Below, piece by piece: positions 26,649 to 35,966 of a stretch of 64,000 nucleotides of DNA. The stretch's first letter is position 1. Each line of letters opens with the position of its first letter. The DNA lies in contig NZ_CP061205.1 of assembly GCF_015240255.1 (NCBI RefSeq), positions 2,439,501 through 2,503,500 of the forward strand. The letters are read 5' to 3'. The notes beneath the pieces are model-generated. The model was not told where the DNA came from, ran no database searches, and saw only the letters and a list, made by a program, of their open reading frames with translations. The stretch is from Kordiimonas pumila. Lineage in GTDB: Bacteria; Pseudomonadota; Alphaproteobacteria; Sphingomonadales; Kordiimonadaceae. The translations under genes were made by a program, and so were the position numbers.

Positions 26649-27422
26649 TTAGTGTCGCAAGATAAGAGTATCCCCTCTAAACTCTACGCTTGAAAAGTTT
26701 TTAAGTACCGACATCCCCATTAGAGAGCCACTCATTTCTGCACTGTTGATGGTAAGGGGAACATCATAATAGGTGCTGTCGCCCAAAACAAATGTTGTTG
26801 CGGTTGCCCTTGCAAAGGGAACCTTGCCACCTGCAGTATCCGCACTTTCACGGAAGCTGAGAGTACCATTCGAAAACCCTGACTTTCTTGCGTCTTCAGG
26901 GCTTAAAACAATATTTGAAGCGCCGGTATCCACCATCATTAATAAAGGGACACCGTTAAGGCGTGCCCTTACCCAGAAATGACCATCATTGGAACGATGT
27001 ACAATCAGACCCTCATCGGTGCTTGTGACGCCAGCGGGATCAATACTTGCCATAAACCTGTCCCCCAAATCAGACCGGTAAAGGTAAAATAGCGATATCC
27101 CTGCAATAATGAGAGCCCAAAGCCCGGCAACCTTTATGATTTTTACTAAGCTAGCCCTGCTCCAAAAAGCAGCAGCACCGCCAAAGATAAATACGATGAT
27201 CAGGCTTCTAACAAGATATGGATCAAATGAACTTGTTAGTGGAAAAGCAAGTGATAATCCAAACAGCATTAATGCCATGCCAATTAAGAAAATGGCAAGG
27301 CGTAGCACTTTTGGCTGTTCTCTGTGAAACTGCCGACGCTCTTCTTCTTCCATAAGGCGTTGAATTGCCTTACGTTGTTCTTCAACGCTTGTCTTTGGTA
27401 CTTTCCAAGGGTCTTGAGCCAT
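26649..27422 (-). CDS. Membrane-anchored retropepsin-like aspartic protease (TIGR02281-type)
   Basis: A 257-residue protein with a basic N-terminal tail, three hydrophobic segments (residues about 42-62, 70-85 and 96-112) and a C-terminal single-lobed aspartic protease domain of the clan AA type. The active-site motif MMVDTGASNIVLSPEDARKSG is complete, with catalytic Asp in DTGAS; a hydrophobic-Gly pair (GSLMGMSVLKNFSSVEFRGDTLIL) follows near the end. Such proteins are common in Alphaproteobacteria and probably act as dimers facing the periplasm; the substrate is unknown. Confidence 0.85.
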   Translation of the reverse strand: MAQDPWKVPKTSVEEQRKAIQRLMEEEERRQFHREQPKVLRLAIFLIGMALMLFGLSLAFPLTSSFDPYLVRSLIIVFIFGGAAAFWSRASLVKIIKVAGLWALIIAGISLFYLYRSDLGDRFMASIDPAGVTSTDEGLIVHRSNDGHFWVRARLNGVPLLMMVDTGASNIVLSPEDARKSGFSNGTLSFRESADTAGGKVPFARATATTFVLGDSTYYDVPLTINSAEMSGSLMGMSVLKNFSSVEFRGDTLILRH

Positions 27423-27497
27423 TTAGTTTCTTTCCCACACACTGTGTGTAGAATACGACAAGTTTATACATTCGACAATAACAGTGTATTCTGCAAA

Positions 27498-28250
27498 CTA
27501 TAGCTCGATAACCATACCATCAAAAGCTGGCTCAACACCTTGTGGCAGGTTGTTAACGAGAGTTTGATAGTCCATATCCCACGTCATATGGGTGAGAATA
27601 GCACAATCAGGTTTTAAGCGTTCTATCCATTCCAGTGTTTGCTTTAAATGCGAATGTGTGGGGTGAGGATCATACCTTAAGGCATCTACAACCCAGACTT
27701 TGACGCCGTCAAGTATATCAAATGCACTTTCAGGCAAACGATTCAGGTCAGTTGAATATGCCATGTCACCAAACCTGAAACCAAGACTTATACCTGAGCC
27801 ATGTCCTTGCTCAAAGGGTATCATTTTTAGAGGACCCACATTCACGGGGCCGGAAATTTTATGCCCTGTGCACATTGCAGGATATCCTGCTTGGCTTTTA
27901 AAAATATAGTCAAAACGGTGCTGAAGAAGGCTTAATGTTTCTGCATCAGCATAGACAGGTAATTTTTCTCTGGATTGTTGGTAATATCCCCGCAGATCAT
28001 CAATGCCGTGTACATGGTCGGCATGATCGTGGGTATAAAAAACAGCGTCTAACTTTGAAACATTAGCCGCGAGCATTTGCTCGCGAAAATCAGGTGTCGT
28101 ATCTATAACGACCGTTGCACCTTCCTCTTCTACCAGTATACTTGCTCTACGGCGCCTGTTTTTTGGGTTTTTCGGGTCACATGCTCCCCAATGTTCAGGC
28201 AGTTTTGGTACACCGCCAGATGTACCGCAGCCAAGGATTGTTAGCTTCAT
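27498..28250 (-). CDS. MBL-fold metallohydrolase (PhnP/RNase Z-like)
   Basis: A 250-residue metallo-beta-lactamase-fold hydrolase. After MKLTILGCGTSGGVPKL the metal-binding motif is H74-x-H76-x-D78-H79 (THDHADHVHG), with further ligands in GHGSGISLGF and in the C-terminal LTHMTWDMDYQTL. It resembles phosphoribosyl 1,2-cyclic phosphate phosphodiesterase (PhnP) and is conserved next to tatD in Alphaproteobacteria. ATG 28250 overlaps the tatD stop in the form ATGA, with GGGAAAG upstream; an in-frame GTG 12 bases earlier is less likely. Its true substrate is not established here. Confidence 0.88.
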   Translation of the reverse strand: MKLTILGCGTSGGVPKLPEHWGACDPKNPKNRRRRASILVEEEGATVVIDTTPDFREQMLAANVSKLDAVFYTHDHADHVHGIDDLRGYYQQSREKLPVYADAETLSLLQHRFDYIFKSQAGYPAMCTGHKISGPVNVGPLKMIPFEQGHGSGISLGFRFGDMAYSTDLNRLPESAFDILDGVKVWVVDALRYDPHPTHSHLKQTLEWIERLKPDCAILTHMTWDMDYQTLVNNLPQGVEPAFDGMVIEL

Positions 28251-29059
28251 GCACTTTCCCACGGTGAAGGTGGTGTAATTTTTGAAAACAGATTAAAAAA
28301 GTTTTGCGTGGTTGTTTCTCCAAGCTGTTTTACGTCTTCATTACGCAACTTGGCAAGAAACGTTGCTGTATCGGCAACATATGCAGGCTCACAGATCTTG
28401 CCGCGGTGAGGAACCGGAGCTAAGAATGGGGAATCCGTTTCTATTAAAAGCCGATCGCTAGGAATGGTTTTGGCACTTTCTTGTAAGTCTTTCGCATTTT
28501 TAAAAGTCACAATGCCTGAAATTGAAATATAAAAACCTAATTCAAGAGCAGCATCAGCAAGCCTTTGGCTTGCTGTAAAGCAATGGATGACACCGGTAAA
28601 TGGGCCTTTCTTCATTTCAGACTGCAGCAACTGAATACAGTCATCATCAGCATTACGCGTGTGAACAATGATAGGTAACCCAGTTTGGCGACTTGCTTCA
28701 ATGTGGGCAAGGAAGTTCACTATTTGCATGTCACGTGGGGCACTGTCGTAATAATAATCTAGCCCTGTTTCGCCTAAGCCGACAATTTTAGGGTGTTTTG
28801 AACGTTCACACAGTGCCTCAATAGCAACATCAGGTTCATTCTCAGCTTCATGAGGGTGAACGCCTACTGTTCCAAATATATCATCATAAGCTTCAATAAT
28901 ATCAATGATTTGGCTATATTCATGGAGTTTGGTATTAATGGAGAGCATACAACCAACTCCTGCGCCACGTGCTCTTTCAATGACAGCGGGCTGATCTTCT
29001 ATAAGGCCTTTATAATTTAGGTGGCAGTGACTATCAACAATGTAGCCGTATTTGCTCAT
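28247..29059 (-). CDS. TatD-family metal-dependent DNase
   Basis: A 270-residue TIM-barrel metal hydrolase with the TatD signatures: N-terminal DSHCHLNY (HxH), GLGETGLDYYY, the histidines of PIIVHTRNADDD and GVIHCFTAS, and the final LLIETDSPFLAPVPHRGK. It acts as a 3'-5' exonuclease or phosphodiesterase in the cytoplasm. Start and stop both overlap neighbours by ATGA (metG before, the MBL gene after), which shows tight translational coupling within the tmk-holB-metG-tatD operon. Confidence 0.94.
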   Translation of the reverse strand: MSKYGYIVDSHCHLNYKGLIEDQPAVIERARGAGVGCMLSINTKLHEYSQIIDIIEAYDDIFGTVGVHPHEAENEPDVAIEALCERSKHPKIVGLGETGLDYYYDSAPRDMQIVNFLAHIEASRQTGLPIIVHTRNADDDCIQLLQSEMKKGPFTGVIHCFTASQRLADAALELGFYISISGIVTFKNAKDLQESAKTIPSDRLLIETDSPFLAPVPHRGKICEPAYVADTATFLAKLRNEDVKQLGETTTQNFFNLFSKITPPSPWESA

Positions 29060-30609
29060 GCGGCATCATCCTCAGGCAGTTCAAGGCGTGGAAAGACACC
29101 AATTGGTGTAGGTAGTTCTACACCAGCTTTTAACCTTCCTGCTCCACCTAATTGGTCAAAGCCCCGTTCTGAGACATTAAGCTGATCCAGTATTTTCGCG
29201 GCGGATTCCGGCATTATAGGCTGAACAAGAATGGCAAGTTGGCGAATAGCTTCTGCCAATACATAGAGGACAGTTTTCATGCGCTCAGGATCTGTTTTCT
29301 TTAGCTTCCATGGTTCTTGCACCGTTATATAGGTGTCTGCGGCCGCTGCTTGTGCGAAAATGCTCTCGAATGCATGATGAAATGCTTGAGCATTTATATG
29401 GTCTCTTACAGTGTCAAGTAAATTCTCAACATTGCCTAATAACTCTTTGTCATCATTTGTTAAAGTGCTGCATTCAGGAATGAATCCATCACAATTTTTG
29501 GCGATCATGGAAAGTGTTCTTTGTGACAGGTTACCAAGCCCGTTTGCTAGGTCAGAATTACAGCGCAGAACAAATGATCTTCTGGAAAAATCTCCATCAT
29601 TTCCAAAGGGAACTTCACGGAGCATAAAATATCTGACTGCATCAAGTCCGTAGGTGTCAATCAATTCAAAGGGGTCAATCACATTACCAAGGGATTTTGA
29701 TATCTTTTGACCTTCATTAGTCCACCAGCCATGGGCAAAAACCCTTTTAGGCAGAGGTAGGCCTGCTGCCATAAGAAAGGCAGGCCAGTATACTGCGTGG
29801 AATCGAAGAATATCTTTTCCTACCATATGCACATTAGCAGGCCAGAAATTCTGATAGGTCTGACTATCCATGTTCGGATAATCTACAGCGGTTAGATAGT
29901 TTGCAAGAGCATCAATCCAGACATACATGATATGGCCGGGAACATCTGGCACAGGAACACCCCAGTTGAATGTTGTGCGCGATATTGAAAGATCATCAAG
30001 ACCACCTTTTACAAAGCTTGTTACCTCATTTAAGCGTGACTTTGGCATTACAAAGTCAGGGTTGGCTTCATAGTAGGATAGGAGTTTGTCACCAAAGGCT
30101 GAGAGACGGAAGAAATAACTAGGCTCTTCTACCCACTCAACGGGCGCACCTGTTGGCGCTAGCTTTTCACCGGGTTTGCCGTCCTGAAGTTCACTTTCCG
30201 CGTAAAATGCTTCATCTCGAACTGAGTACCAGCCTGCATATTTATCTTCGTAGATGTGGCCTTTTTCGAGAAGAACTTTCCAAAGGTGTTGGACAGCATT
30301 TTTATGGCGCTCTTCAGTTGTGCGAATAAACTGATCGTTCGAGAAGTTCATGGCTGTGGCTAGCTCGCGGAAGCGCTCTGAAACCTTATCACAAAATTCT
30401 TGTGGTGGTATTCCCGCCTTTTCTGCAGACTTTTCAACTTTTTGACCGTGTTCGTCTGTTCCTGTAAGGAACATAACATCATAACCATCAAGACGCTTAA
30501 ATCGTGCCATAACATCACATGCAAGCGTTGTATAAGCATGGCCTATGTGCGGCACATCATTTACATAATAGATGGGCGTCGTAATATAAAAGGACGGCCT
30601 ATTGGTCAT
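29056..30609 (-). CDS. metG: Methionyl-tRNA synthetase
   Basis: Class I aminoacyl-tRNA synthetase charging tRNA-Met. The 517 residues contain the HIGH motif (PHIGHAYTTL near residue 20), the catalytic-domain stretches YVWIDALANYLTA and GKDILRFHAVYWPAFL, and a KMSKS variant GQKISKSLGNV, followed by the helical anticodon-binding domain. The C-terminal dimerisation domain of longer forms is absent, as is common in Alphaproteobacteria. It overlaps tatD by 4 bases and lies 21 bases after holB. Confidence 0.97.
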   Translation of the reverse strand: MTNRPSFYITTPIYYVNDVPHIGHAYTTLACDVMARFKRLDGYDVMFLTGTDEHGQKVEKSAEKAGIPPQEFCDKVSERFRELATAMNFSNDQFIRTTEERHKNAVQHLWKVLLEKGHIYEDKYAGWYSVRDEAFYAESELQDGKPGEKLAPTGAPVEWVEEPSYFFRLSAFGDKLLSYYEANPDFVMPKSRLNEVTSFVKGGLDDLSISRTTFNWGVPVPDVPGHIMYVWIDALANYLTAVDYPNMDSQTYQNFWPANVHMVGKDILRFHAVYWPAFLMAAGLPLPKRVFAHGWWTNEGQKISKSLGNVIDPFELIDTYGLDAVRYFMLREVPFGNDGDFSRRSFVLRCNSDLANGLGNLSQRTLSMIAKNCDGFIPECSTLTNDDKELLGNVENLLDTVRDHINAQAFHHAFESIFAQAAAADTYITVQEPWKLKKTDPERMKTVLYVLAEAIRQLAILVQPIMPESAAKILDQLNVSERGFDQLGGAGRLKAGVELPTPIGVFPRLELPEDDAA

Positions 30610-30630
30610 ATATATCTCGTATCTAAAGGG

Positions 30631-31740
30631 TTATTGGCTATATGCCACGGCCGCAAGGGTTGTAAACATGCTGATTATAATCTGCTTTTTATCAAGATTT
30701 ACAGCATTTGCCCTTTCGGCCAAGTTGCCCATCTTTTCCCACAGGTCTAGCCACTGATCAACCCCGGCAAGTGTAGAAATGCGTGCCATTTGAGTTTTTT
30801 CACCCGGAATGATGTCTGTAGTGTCACCATCATGCACCCGTATGCGGACCATGCGCTCTAGCCAACCAAGGAAAAGCTGGATAAAAAGCCTATATTCAGC
30901 ATCTGCCTTTAGCGCAGCAAGCTGTTCAGCCAAGGCATGAACCTGAGGTCTATTGAGGCGGGGTAATGTCTCCAGAATAGTATATATTTTTGTATATAGG
31001 TTTATGCCACCAAGTGATGCCAGTTCAATGGCTCTTCCGGGCGCGCCATTTGCCAAGCGCGCGGTTGCGAGCAGTTCTTCATTACTCAGTGCAGGGTATT
31101 TACCTGCGAGAACTGCCTTTACACTGTCTTCGTGTAGGTTTTTTAATTTAAGGGCGCGACACCGGCTTCTAATTGTAGGCAACAATTTACCTGGTGAATG
31201 GGCAATGAGCAGAATAATGGATTTCGAGGGTGGTTCCTCCAGCACTTTTAGAAGGGCATTAGAAGCATTCGTATTCATTTCGTCGACAGCATCAATGATT
31301 GCTACCCGCCAGCCCCCCTCTGCACTGGTTTGCTCAAAAAACCGTATAAGGCGTCTGATGTCATCAATAACAATATCAGATCTCAATTTTCCGGTTTTGT
31401 CATTTATTGTGCGCTCTATTGTAATCAAGCCACCGTGACCACCTGATTCAATACGCTGTAGATCATTATTTTCTGGAGAAACAGTTAGTGATACCACCTC
31501 GGTTGGCAAAACGTCACCAAATAAGCTTTCACCTTCATCTTCACTTGAAGGCTGTGTTAGCAAAAACTTAGCAAATTTCCATGCTAGTGTTGCCTTTCCA
31601 ATTCCTTTTGGGCCACTAATTAGCCACGCATGATGCAGACGGTCAGCATTGAAGGCATCAAGAAACTGCCTTTCAGCATGCTCGTGTCCTGTAAGACCAC
31701 GCGTAAAACACGGGTGGTTATTTTCTACATCCTCAGTCAT
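30631..31740 (-). CDS. holB: DNA polymerase III delta' subunit
   Basis: Clamp-loader subunit of the replicative polymerase. The 369 residues show an AAA+ fold: Walker A-like GPKGIGKATLAW near residue 43, RVAIIDAVDEMNTNASNALLKVLEEPP as Walker B and sensor region, and SRCRALKLK. The long insert between the P-loop and the sensor region and the C-terminal helical collar fit alphaproteobacterial HolB. The start overlaps the end of tmk by 8 bases. Context (tmk before, metG after) supports the name. Confidence 0.93.
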   Translation of the reverse strand: MTEDVENNHPCFTRGLTGHEHAERQFLDAFNADRLHHAWLISGPKGIGKATLAWKFAKFLLTQPSSEDEGESLFGDVLPTEVVSLTVSPENNDLQRIESGGHGGLITIERTINDKTGKLRSDIVIDDIRRLIRFFEQTSAEGGWRVAIIDAVDEMNTNASNALLKVLEEPPSKSIILLIAHSPGKLLPTIRSRCRALKLKNLHEDSVKAVLAGKYPALSNEELLATARLANGAPGRAIELASLGGINLYTKIYTILETLPRLNRPQVHALAEQLAALKADAEYRLFIQLFLGWLERMVRIRVHDGDTTDIIPGEKTQMARISTLAGVDQWLDLWEKMGNLAERANAVNLDKKQIIISMFTTLAAVAYSQ

Positions 31741-32398
31741 TGGGCAGGTTAAATTTCTGTTTTACTATTTGTCGTATAGTAGTTTGTATTGAATCTACTG
31801 TTTGATCTGCCTTAACAACCTTACAGCGCTCTGGCTCATCTGAAGCTATAGCAAGGTACGCCGCCCTCAATGTTTCATGAAATGACAGATCAAGGCGCTC
31901 AAATCTGTCTTCACTATCAGTTTTAGCGTTTTCTCGTGATTTAGCCCGCGCAAGGCCAATTTTAACTGGCAAGTCCAAAATGAGCGTAAGGTCAGGCTTG
32001 AAAGCATCAAAAGCAAGGGTTTGCATATCTTTTATATAGCGTGTACCTAAAGCGCGCCCTGCCCCTTGATACGCAATAGACGAATCAAAAAAACGGTCAC
32101 AGAGCACCCATTTGTCAGTTGCAAGAGCAGGTTTTATTGTTCGTGCAATATGCTCAGTTCTTGCAGCTGTCATAAGCAGAGCTTCTGTAATCGGGGTCCA
32201 TCTGTCTACAGCACCTTTTACAAGCAGGTCTCGTATAAGTTCTGCACCATCAGAGCCGCCAGGCTCTCGCGTACAAATGGATGGTATCCCCTGAGAGCTA
32301 AGCCAATCAGCAAGCAGGCGGATCTGAGTTGACTTGCCGGCCCCCTCGCCACCTTCAAGCGATATGAACTTTGCTTTCAGAGGTTTATTGTCTGCCAC
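31733..32398 (-). CDS. tmk: Thymidylate kinase
   Basis: Phosphorylates dTMP to dTDP with ATP. The 221 residues contain the P-loop EGGEGAGKSTQI, the DRFFDSSIAYQGAGRALG substrate motif and a LID region with RAKSRENAKTDSEDRFE. The start is GTG 32398, which shares one base with the dacC stop (TAGTG), so translation is coupled to the upstream peptidase gene. It overlaps holB at its 3' end. Confidence 0.96.
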   Translation of the reverse strand: MADNKPLKAKFISLEGGEGAGKSTQIRLLADWLSSQGIPSICTREPGGSDGAELIRDLLVKGAVDRWTPITEALLMTAARTEHIARTIKPALATDKWVLCDRFFDSSIAYQGAGRALGTRYIKDMQTLAFDAFKPDLTLILDLPVKIGLARAKSRENAKTDSEDRFERLDLSFHETLRAAYLAIASDEPERCKVVKADQTVDSIQTTIRQIVKQKFNLPND

Positions 32399-33576
32399 TA
32401 TTTTTGCTCTTTTGCGCTGCCTGCTGACCCAAACAACATATATTCAAGTGCGGCACCAATTTTCCCAAAGCCGCCAACTTCTTCTATAGTTTCGCCAGCA
32501 AGAAGTGGTTTTCTAATTTCAGCTCTATCTGGCATTTCAATCACAAGTTCACCAACTTGCTGCCCTTTGGTTAGAGGTGCAGGGACTGGGTTTGCGTATT
32601 CAATGCGTACTTTCATTTGGGCTCGTTGCATGCGTGACATTGTAATAGCGACATCTTCGCCGATGACGAGAGGTACTGTTGCTGAGTTACCGAGCCAAAC
32701 TTCAGCATAGTCGATTGTCTCGCCCGTGCGAAACAAAGGGTAATGGCTGAAGTTTCTAAATCCATATTGCATTAAGCGCTCGCTTTCGCGCATGCGCTCG
32801 CTTGTTGACGATAGTCCACCAACCACGAGAACAAGCCGTCTGCCATCACGTTCTGCTGATGCAACCAAGCCATAACCTGATTCTTCTGTATGGCCGGTTT
32901 TTAGACCGTCTGCACCGGGGAAACGCCCGAGTAGAGGGTTTCGGTTATATTTGTTGGAGTGAAAATCTTTATACACATATTCGCGCTCAGCAAAAATTGG
33001 GTACAAGTCAGGAAACTCAGTTGAAAGTTTCTGCGCTAGGATGGCTAAATCATGAGCAGACATTTCATGCCCGTCTGCTGGCCAGCCATTAGCATTTTCA
33101 AAATGGCTATTTGTCATGCCTATCTCATGGGCTTTAGCGTTTAGCCATTCTACAAAAGTACTATGAGATCCGGCCATATGTTCTGCAAGTACAACACAGG
33201 CATCATTTCCAGAGAGGACAATAATGCCCTGCAAGAGGTCCTTGACTGTCACAGTATCACCAGCGCGCAGAAACATAGTGGAACCTCTATTGTTCCAGTT
33301 GCGCCATGCATCATCGGATACAATCACTTCATCAGATAAGCGAAGTGTGCCTTGCTTTATAGCGTCAAATGCCAAGTAAATAGTCATTAACTTGCTCATC
33401 GAAGCTGGGGGAAACGGTGTATCAGCATTTTTTTCAAAGAGAACACTGTTGGTGCTGGCGTCGAGGAGGATAGCCTCACGCGCGGGCGTTTCCATTCCTT
33501 GTGCAAGCACTGGTAATGCTAACCCAACACTCAAGCATGTGATTGTTATGATGTGCCCATATAGCTTCTTAAACAT
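32398..33576 (-). CDS. dacC: D-alanyl-D-alanine carboxypeptidase (PBP5/6-like)
   Basis: Periplasmic low-molecular-mass penicillin-binding protein that trims the terminal D-Ala of peptidoglycan pentapeptides. The 392 residues begin with a signal peptide (ITITCLSVGLALPVLA). Catalytic motifs are S59-M-S-K62 (PASMSKLMT), SGN (VLSGNDACV) and KTG (LKTGHTEESG). The C-terminal beta domain, typical of PBP5-type enzymes, and an end rich in small and charged residues follow. I use dacC only as the usual family name. It is the first gene of the coupled tmk-holB-metG-tatD series. Confidence 0.93.
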   Translation of the reverse strand: MFKKLYGHIITITCLSVGLALPVLAQGMETPAREAILLDASTNSVLFEKNADTPFPPASMSKLMTIYLAFDAIKQGTLRLSDEVIVSDDAWRNWNNRGSTMFLRAGDTVTVKDLLQGIIVLSGNDACVVLAEHMAGSHSTFVEWLNAKAHEIGMTNSHFENANGWPADGHEMSAHDLAILAQKLSTEFPDLYPIFAEREYVYKDFHSNKYNRNPLLGRFPGADGLKTGHTEESGYGLVASAERDGRRLVLVVGGLSSTSERMRESERLMQYGFRNFSHYPLFRTGETIDYAEVWLGNSATVPLVIGEDVAITMSRMQRAQMKVRIEYANPVPAPLTKGQQVGELVIEMPDRAEIRKPLLAGETIEEVGGFGKIGAALEYMLFGSAGSAKEQK

Positions 33577-33613
33577 GATACTTCCTTGGCTTAGGTTAGA
33601 AAGGACTTTGGCC

Positions 33614-34477
33614 CTATTTTACTGATTCTGATAAGATACGCGCTTCATAAAAACCATCTGCAACGATACGGTCAAGTCTTTGCTGTGCGATTAACCGTTC
33701 AACAAAAGGCCCAACCCGAACGCGCCAAAATGTTCCATTCGAATTTCTTGTTTGCTCTACTAGTGCACGGTGTCCAAACTTAAGCAGACGTTCTGCTTGT
33801 TGCTCGGCATTAGCACGCTGGCTGTAGGCACCAATCTGTATGTAATGGGTTTCGTTTGAAATTACCACTGGGTCATTGGTGCTGGCTACAGGAGCTTGTG
33901 GTAAGGCATCAGAAAGGCTTTCTGTTACAATAGTTTCCGTGGATACTGATTGCGGTCTTGGGCTGCTCTTCTCAGGCTTTCCGTGTTCATCAACAGCCTG
34001 AACACGGACACGAGTGGTGCCTTGTTTGTCAAAACCAAGCAATTGTGCCCCTCGTCGTGATATATCAATGATCCTGCCGGGTACAAAAGGGCCTCGGTCA
34101 TTAACTCGAAGAATAATAGAGCGGTTATTATCAAGGTTCGTAACTTTAACAAATGTCGGTAATGGTAATGTTTTATGAGCGGCGGTTAGCGCATTCATAT
34201 TAAAGTATTCACCATTTGCAGTTTTTTTACCGTGAAAATCCTGTCCGTACCATGAAGCAATACCTACTTCATCGTAGCCGGGATCTTCTTTAGGATGATA
34301 CCAGACGCCGGCAACCTTATAAGGTGTACCAACCTTCCTTTTTACACCCTGATCACCTTTTGGCAGTTCGCCGTCATCAGGGTAGCGACCTGAAGGGGCT
34401 GTTTTCTGAGGTGCTGACGAACACGCAGCAACAAACATACAAAAAATTGCTATTAATAGGATGCGGGAAAGCTGCAT
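33614..34477 (-). CDS. rlpA: Septal ring lytic transglycosylase-like lipoprotein RlpA with SPOR domain
   Basis: Outer-membrane lipoprotein of 287 residues. The lipobox is FVAACSS near residue 19. The central double-psi beta-barrel carries GIASWYGQDFHGKKTANGEYF and ILRVNDRGPFVPGRIIDIS, with the aspartate used by RlpA glycosidases. A SPOR domain (about 212-283, HYIQIGAYSQRANAEQQAERL to WRVRVGPF) binds denuded septal peptidoglycan. The gene overlaps the stop of the upstream MltB-like gene as TAATG, so both wall-cleaving enzymes are co-translated, just upstream of dacC. Confidence 0.94.
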   Translation of the reverse strand: MQLSRILLIAIFCMFVAACSSAPQKTAPSGRYPDDGELPKGDQGVKRKVGTPYKVAGVWYHPKEDPGYDEVGIASWYGQDFHGKKTANGEYFNMNALTAAHKTLPLPTFVKVTNLDNNRSIILRVNDRGPFVPGRIIDISRRGAQLLGFDKQGTTRVRVQAVDEHGKPEKSSPRPQSVSTETIVTESLSDALPQAPVASTNDPVVISNETHYIQIGAYSQRANAEQQAERLLKFGHRALVEQTRNSNGTFWRVRVGPFVERLIAQQRLDRIVADGFYEARILSESVK

Positions 34478-35523
34478 TATTTTATAGTATCCGACAGAAG
34501 GCCAACAGAAAGTGCGTATTTAAACGATGGGTTATAACGCATGATTGAGCAGAAGTTACGGTATACAAGATACCCTTCATCATCACCCTCGTCTGCAAAC
34601 ACAAGCGCGGCAGGTATCTGTACATCAGGTAAATTACTACCATCCCACCTGCGAAGACCAAGGTCTTGCCATTCTTTGAGGTCTTTCCAGACTCCAAGTG
34701 ACTTGTAAGACTTACAATATTTATCAGGTTCTAAGCCGTCTTCTTGTTTGCCAACCAATGTATGCTCACCATTTTTGGGCAACCTTACTTTCCGGCCCCA
34801 GGTTTCATTATTTTTCCAGCCAAATGAACTAAGGTAATGGGCTATCGAACCAAATACATCAGCTTTGTTGTCCCATATATCCCTTAATCCATCACCATCC
34901 ATGTCTACAGCATAGGCAAGATAAGCTTCTGGCATGAATTGAGGTTGGCCCATTGCGCCTGCCCATGAGCCTTTCATGTTGTCCGGGTGTGCATAGCCTT
35001 TATCTAAAATCTCAAGGGATGCAAAAAGCTCTCGGCGAAAACGTGGGCCCCGGCGCGTATCGTAAGCTAGAGTAGCAACGGCATCAAAAACAGAATAGGT
35101 GAGAGGAACGGTGCCATAATTTGTTTCAATACCCCATATGGCAGCAATAAAACGGTTTTGCACACCGTATTTGGCTGCTGCGGCACTTAGGGCCGGTTCA
35201 TGCTCTACCATCATTGCGGCGCCCTTCTCACGTCGCCACTGGCTAACCCTACTTTGAAGGTAAGCTACATAGGTTTGCTTAACTTCAGGCTGGTTCCTGT
35301 CCTGACTAATAACACGTTTAATAGGGTGTATAGTGGGTAAAACACTATTTAGTGTAGCTTCTGAAATCCCTTTATTTAGCGCCTCAGTTCGGACCCCTTG
35401 AAGCCAGCTTTGGAAAGCAGCATCTTCCTCTACTGTAGAGGATGCGTCTTGTGCAGAAAGATTATGTGCAAGCACCATACTCGCAATAAGATAAAGGCTT
35501 ATAGTACCTCGTAAAAATAACAT
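34477..35523 (-). CDS. Lytic murein transglycosylase, MltB-like
   Basis: Periplasmic enzyme that cleaves the glycan strand of peptidoglycan to an anhydromuropeptide. The 348 residues have a signal peptide (LYLIASMVLAHNLSA), then a lysozyme-like domain with catalytic Glu in AAIWGIETNYG and family motifs VFDAVATLAYD, GSWAGAMGQPQFMPEAYLAYAVDMDGDG and SIAHYLSSFGW. There is no lipobox and no C-terminal peptidoglycan-binding domain, so it is a soluble short form. It forms a two-gene unit with rlpA. Confidence 0.93.
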   Translation of the reverse strand: MLFLRGTISLYLIASMVLAHNLSAQDASSTVEEDAAFQSWLQGVRTEALNKGISEATLNSVLPTIHPIKRVISQDRNQPEVKQTYVAYLQSRVSQWRREKGAAMMVEHEPALSAAAAKYGVQNRFIAAIWGIETNYGTVPLTYSVFDAVATLAYDTRRGPRFRRELFASLEILDKGYAHPDNMKGSWAGAMGQPQFMPEAYLAYAVDMDGDGLRDIWDNKADVFGSIAHYLSSFGWKNNETWGRKVRLPKNGEHTLVGKQEDGLEPDKYCKSYKSLGVWKDLKEWQDLGLRRWDGSNLPDVQIPAALVFADEGDDEGYLVYRNFCSIMRYNPSFKYALSVGLLSDTIK

Positions 35524-35649
35524 GCGAGCTTCAACTCCTGGCTACTGATGAATACGTCTGACTTTAGGATGGACTGCCCTATAAAGACAAGGCTAGAAAC
35601 ACGCCTTTTTCGTGGCACACATAAAATTTATCTGGAAGCCTGTAAAAAT

Positions 35650-35681
35650 AAAAGGCCGACACATTTAAGTGTCAGCCTTTT
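35650..35681 (-). terminator. Terminator downstream of tRNA-Lys
   Basis: Read on the minus strand, AAAAGGCTGACAC pairs with GTGTCGGCCTTTT around a 6-base loop, with one mismatch and a final T-run. It starts 4 bases after the tRNA 3' end. Confidence 0.82.
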
Positions 35682-35685
35682 GAAA

Positions 35686-35761
35686 TGGTGAGCCCGACGG
35701 GATTCGAACCTGTGGCCTACTGATTAAAAGTCAGTTGCTCTACCAGCTGAGCTACGGGCCC
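35686..35761 (-). tRNA. tRNA-Lys (anticodon TTT)
   Basis: A complete 76-base cloverleaf on the minus strand: acceptor GGGCCCG pairs with CGGGCTC (one G-T pair), the D arm has GCTCAGCTGGTAGAGC, the anticodon stem-loop is CTGACTTTTAATCAG with anticodon TTT, the T loop is GGTTCGAATCC, and the 3' ACCA is encoded. It decodes AAA and AAG. Confidence 0.98.
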
Positions 35762-35966
35762 TCACACATGTTGGAAGGTAATTTCCTTCCGAACGCGGCG
35801 GAACATAGGTGCATCGAACGAGTGGGTCAAGAAAAAGCTGCACCTTTTCTGAATTTTTTCTTACAAGGTTTAAATTTTTAAATATTATCAATTACTTATG
35901 TCTTGGTTTATAATCATCAAAAGCCTTTGGTAAAGGCCTTTTTATATTAATGACGATGCCTTTTAT

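Noticed and set aside
30953-31438. 161-codon open frame on the plus strand
   Set aside because: Antisense to holB, no recognisable motif.
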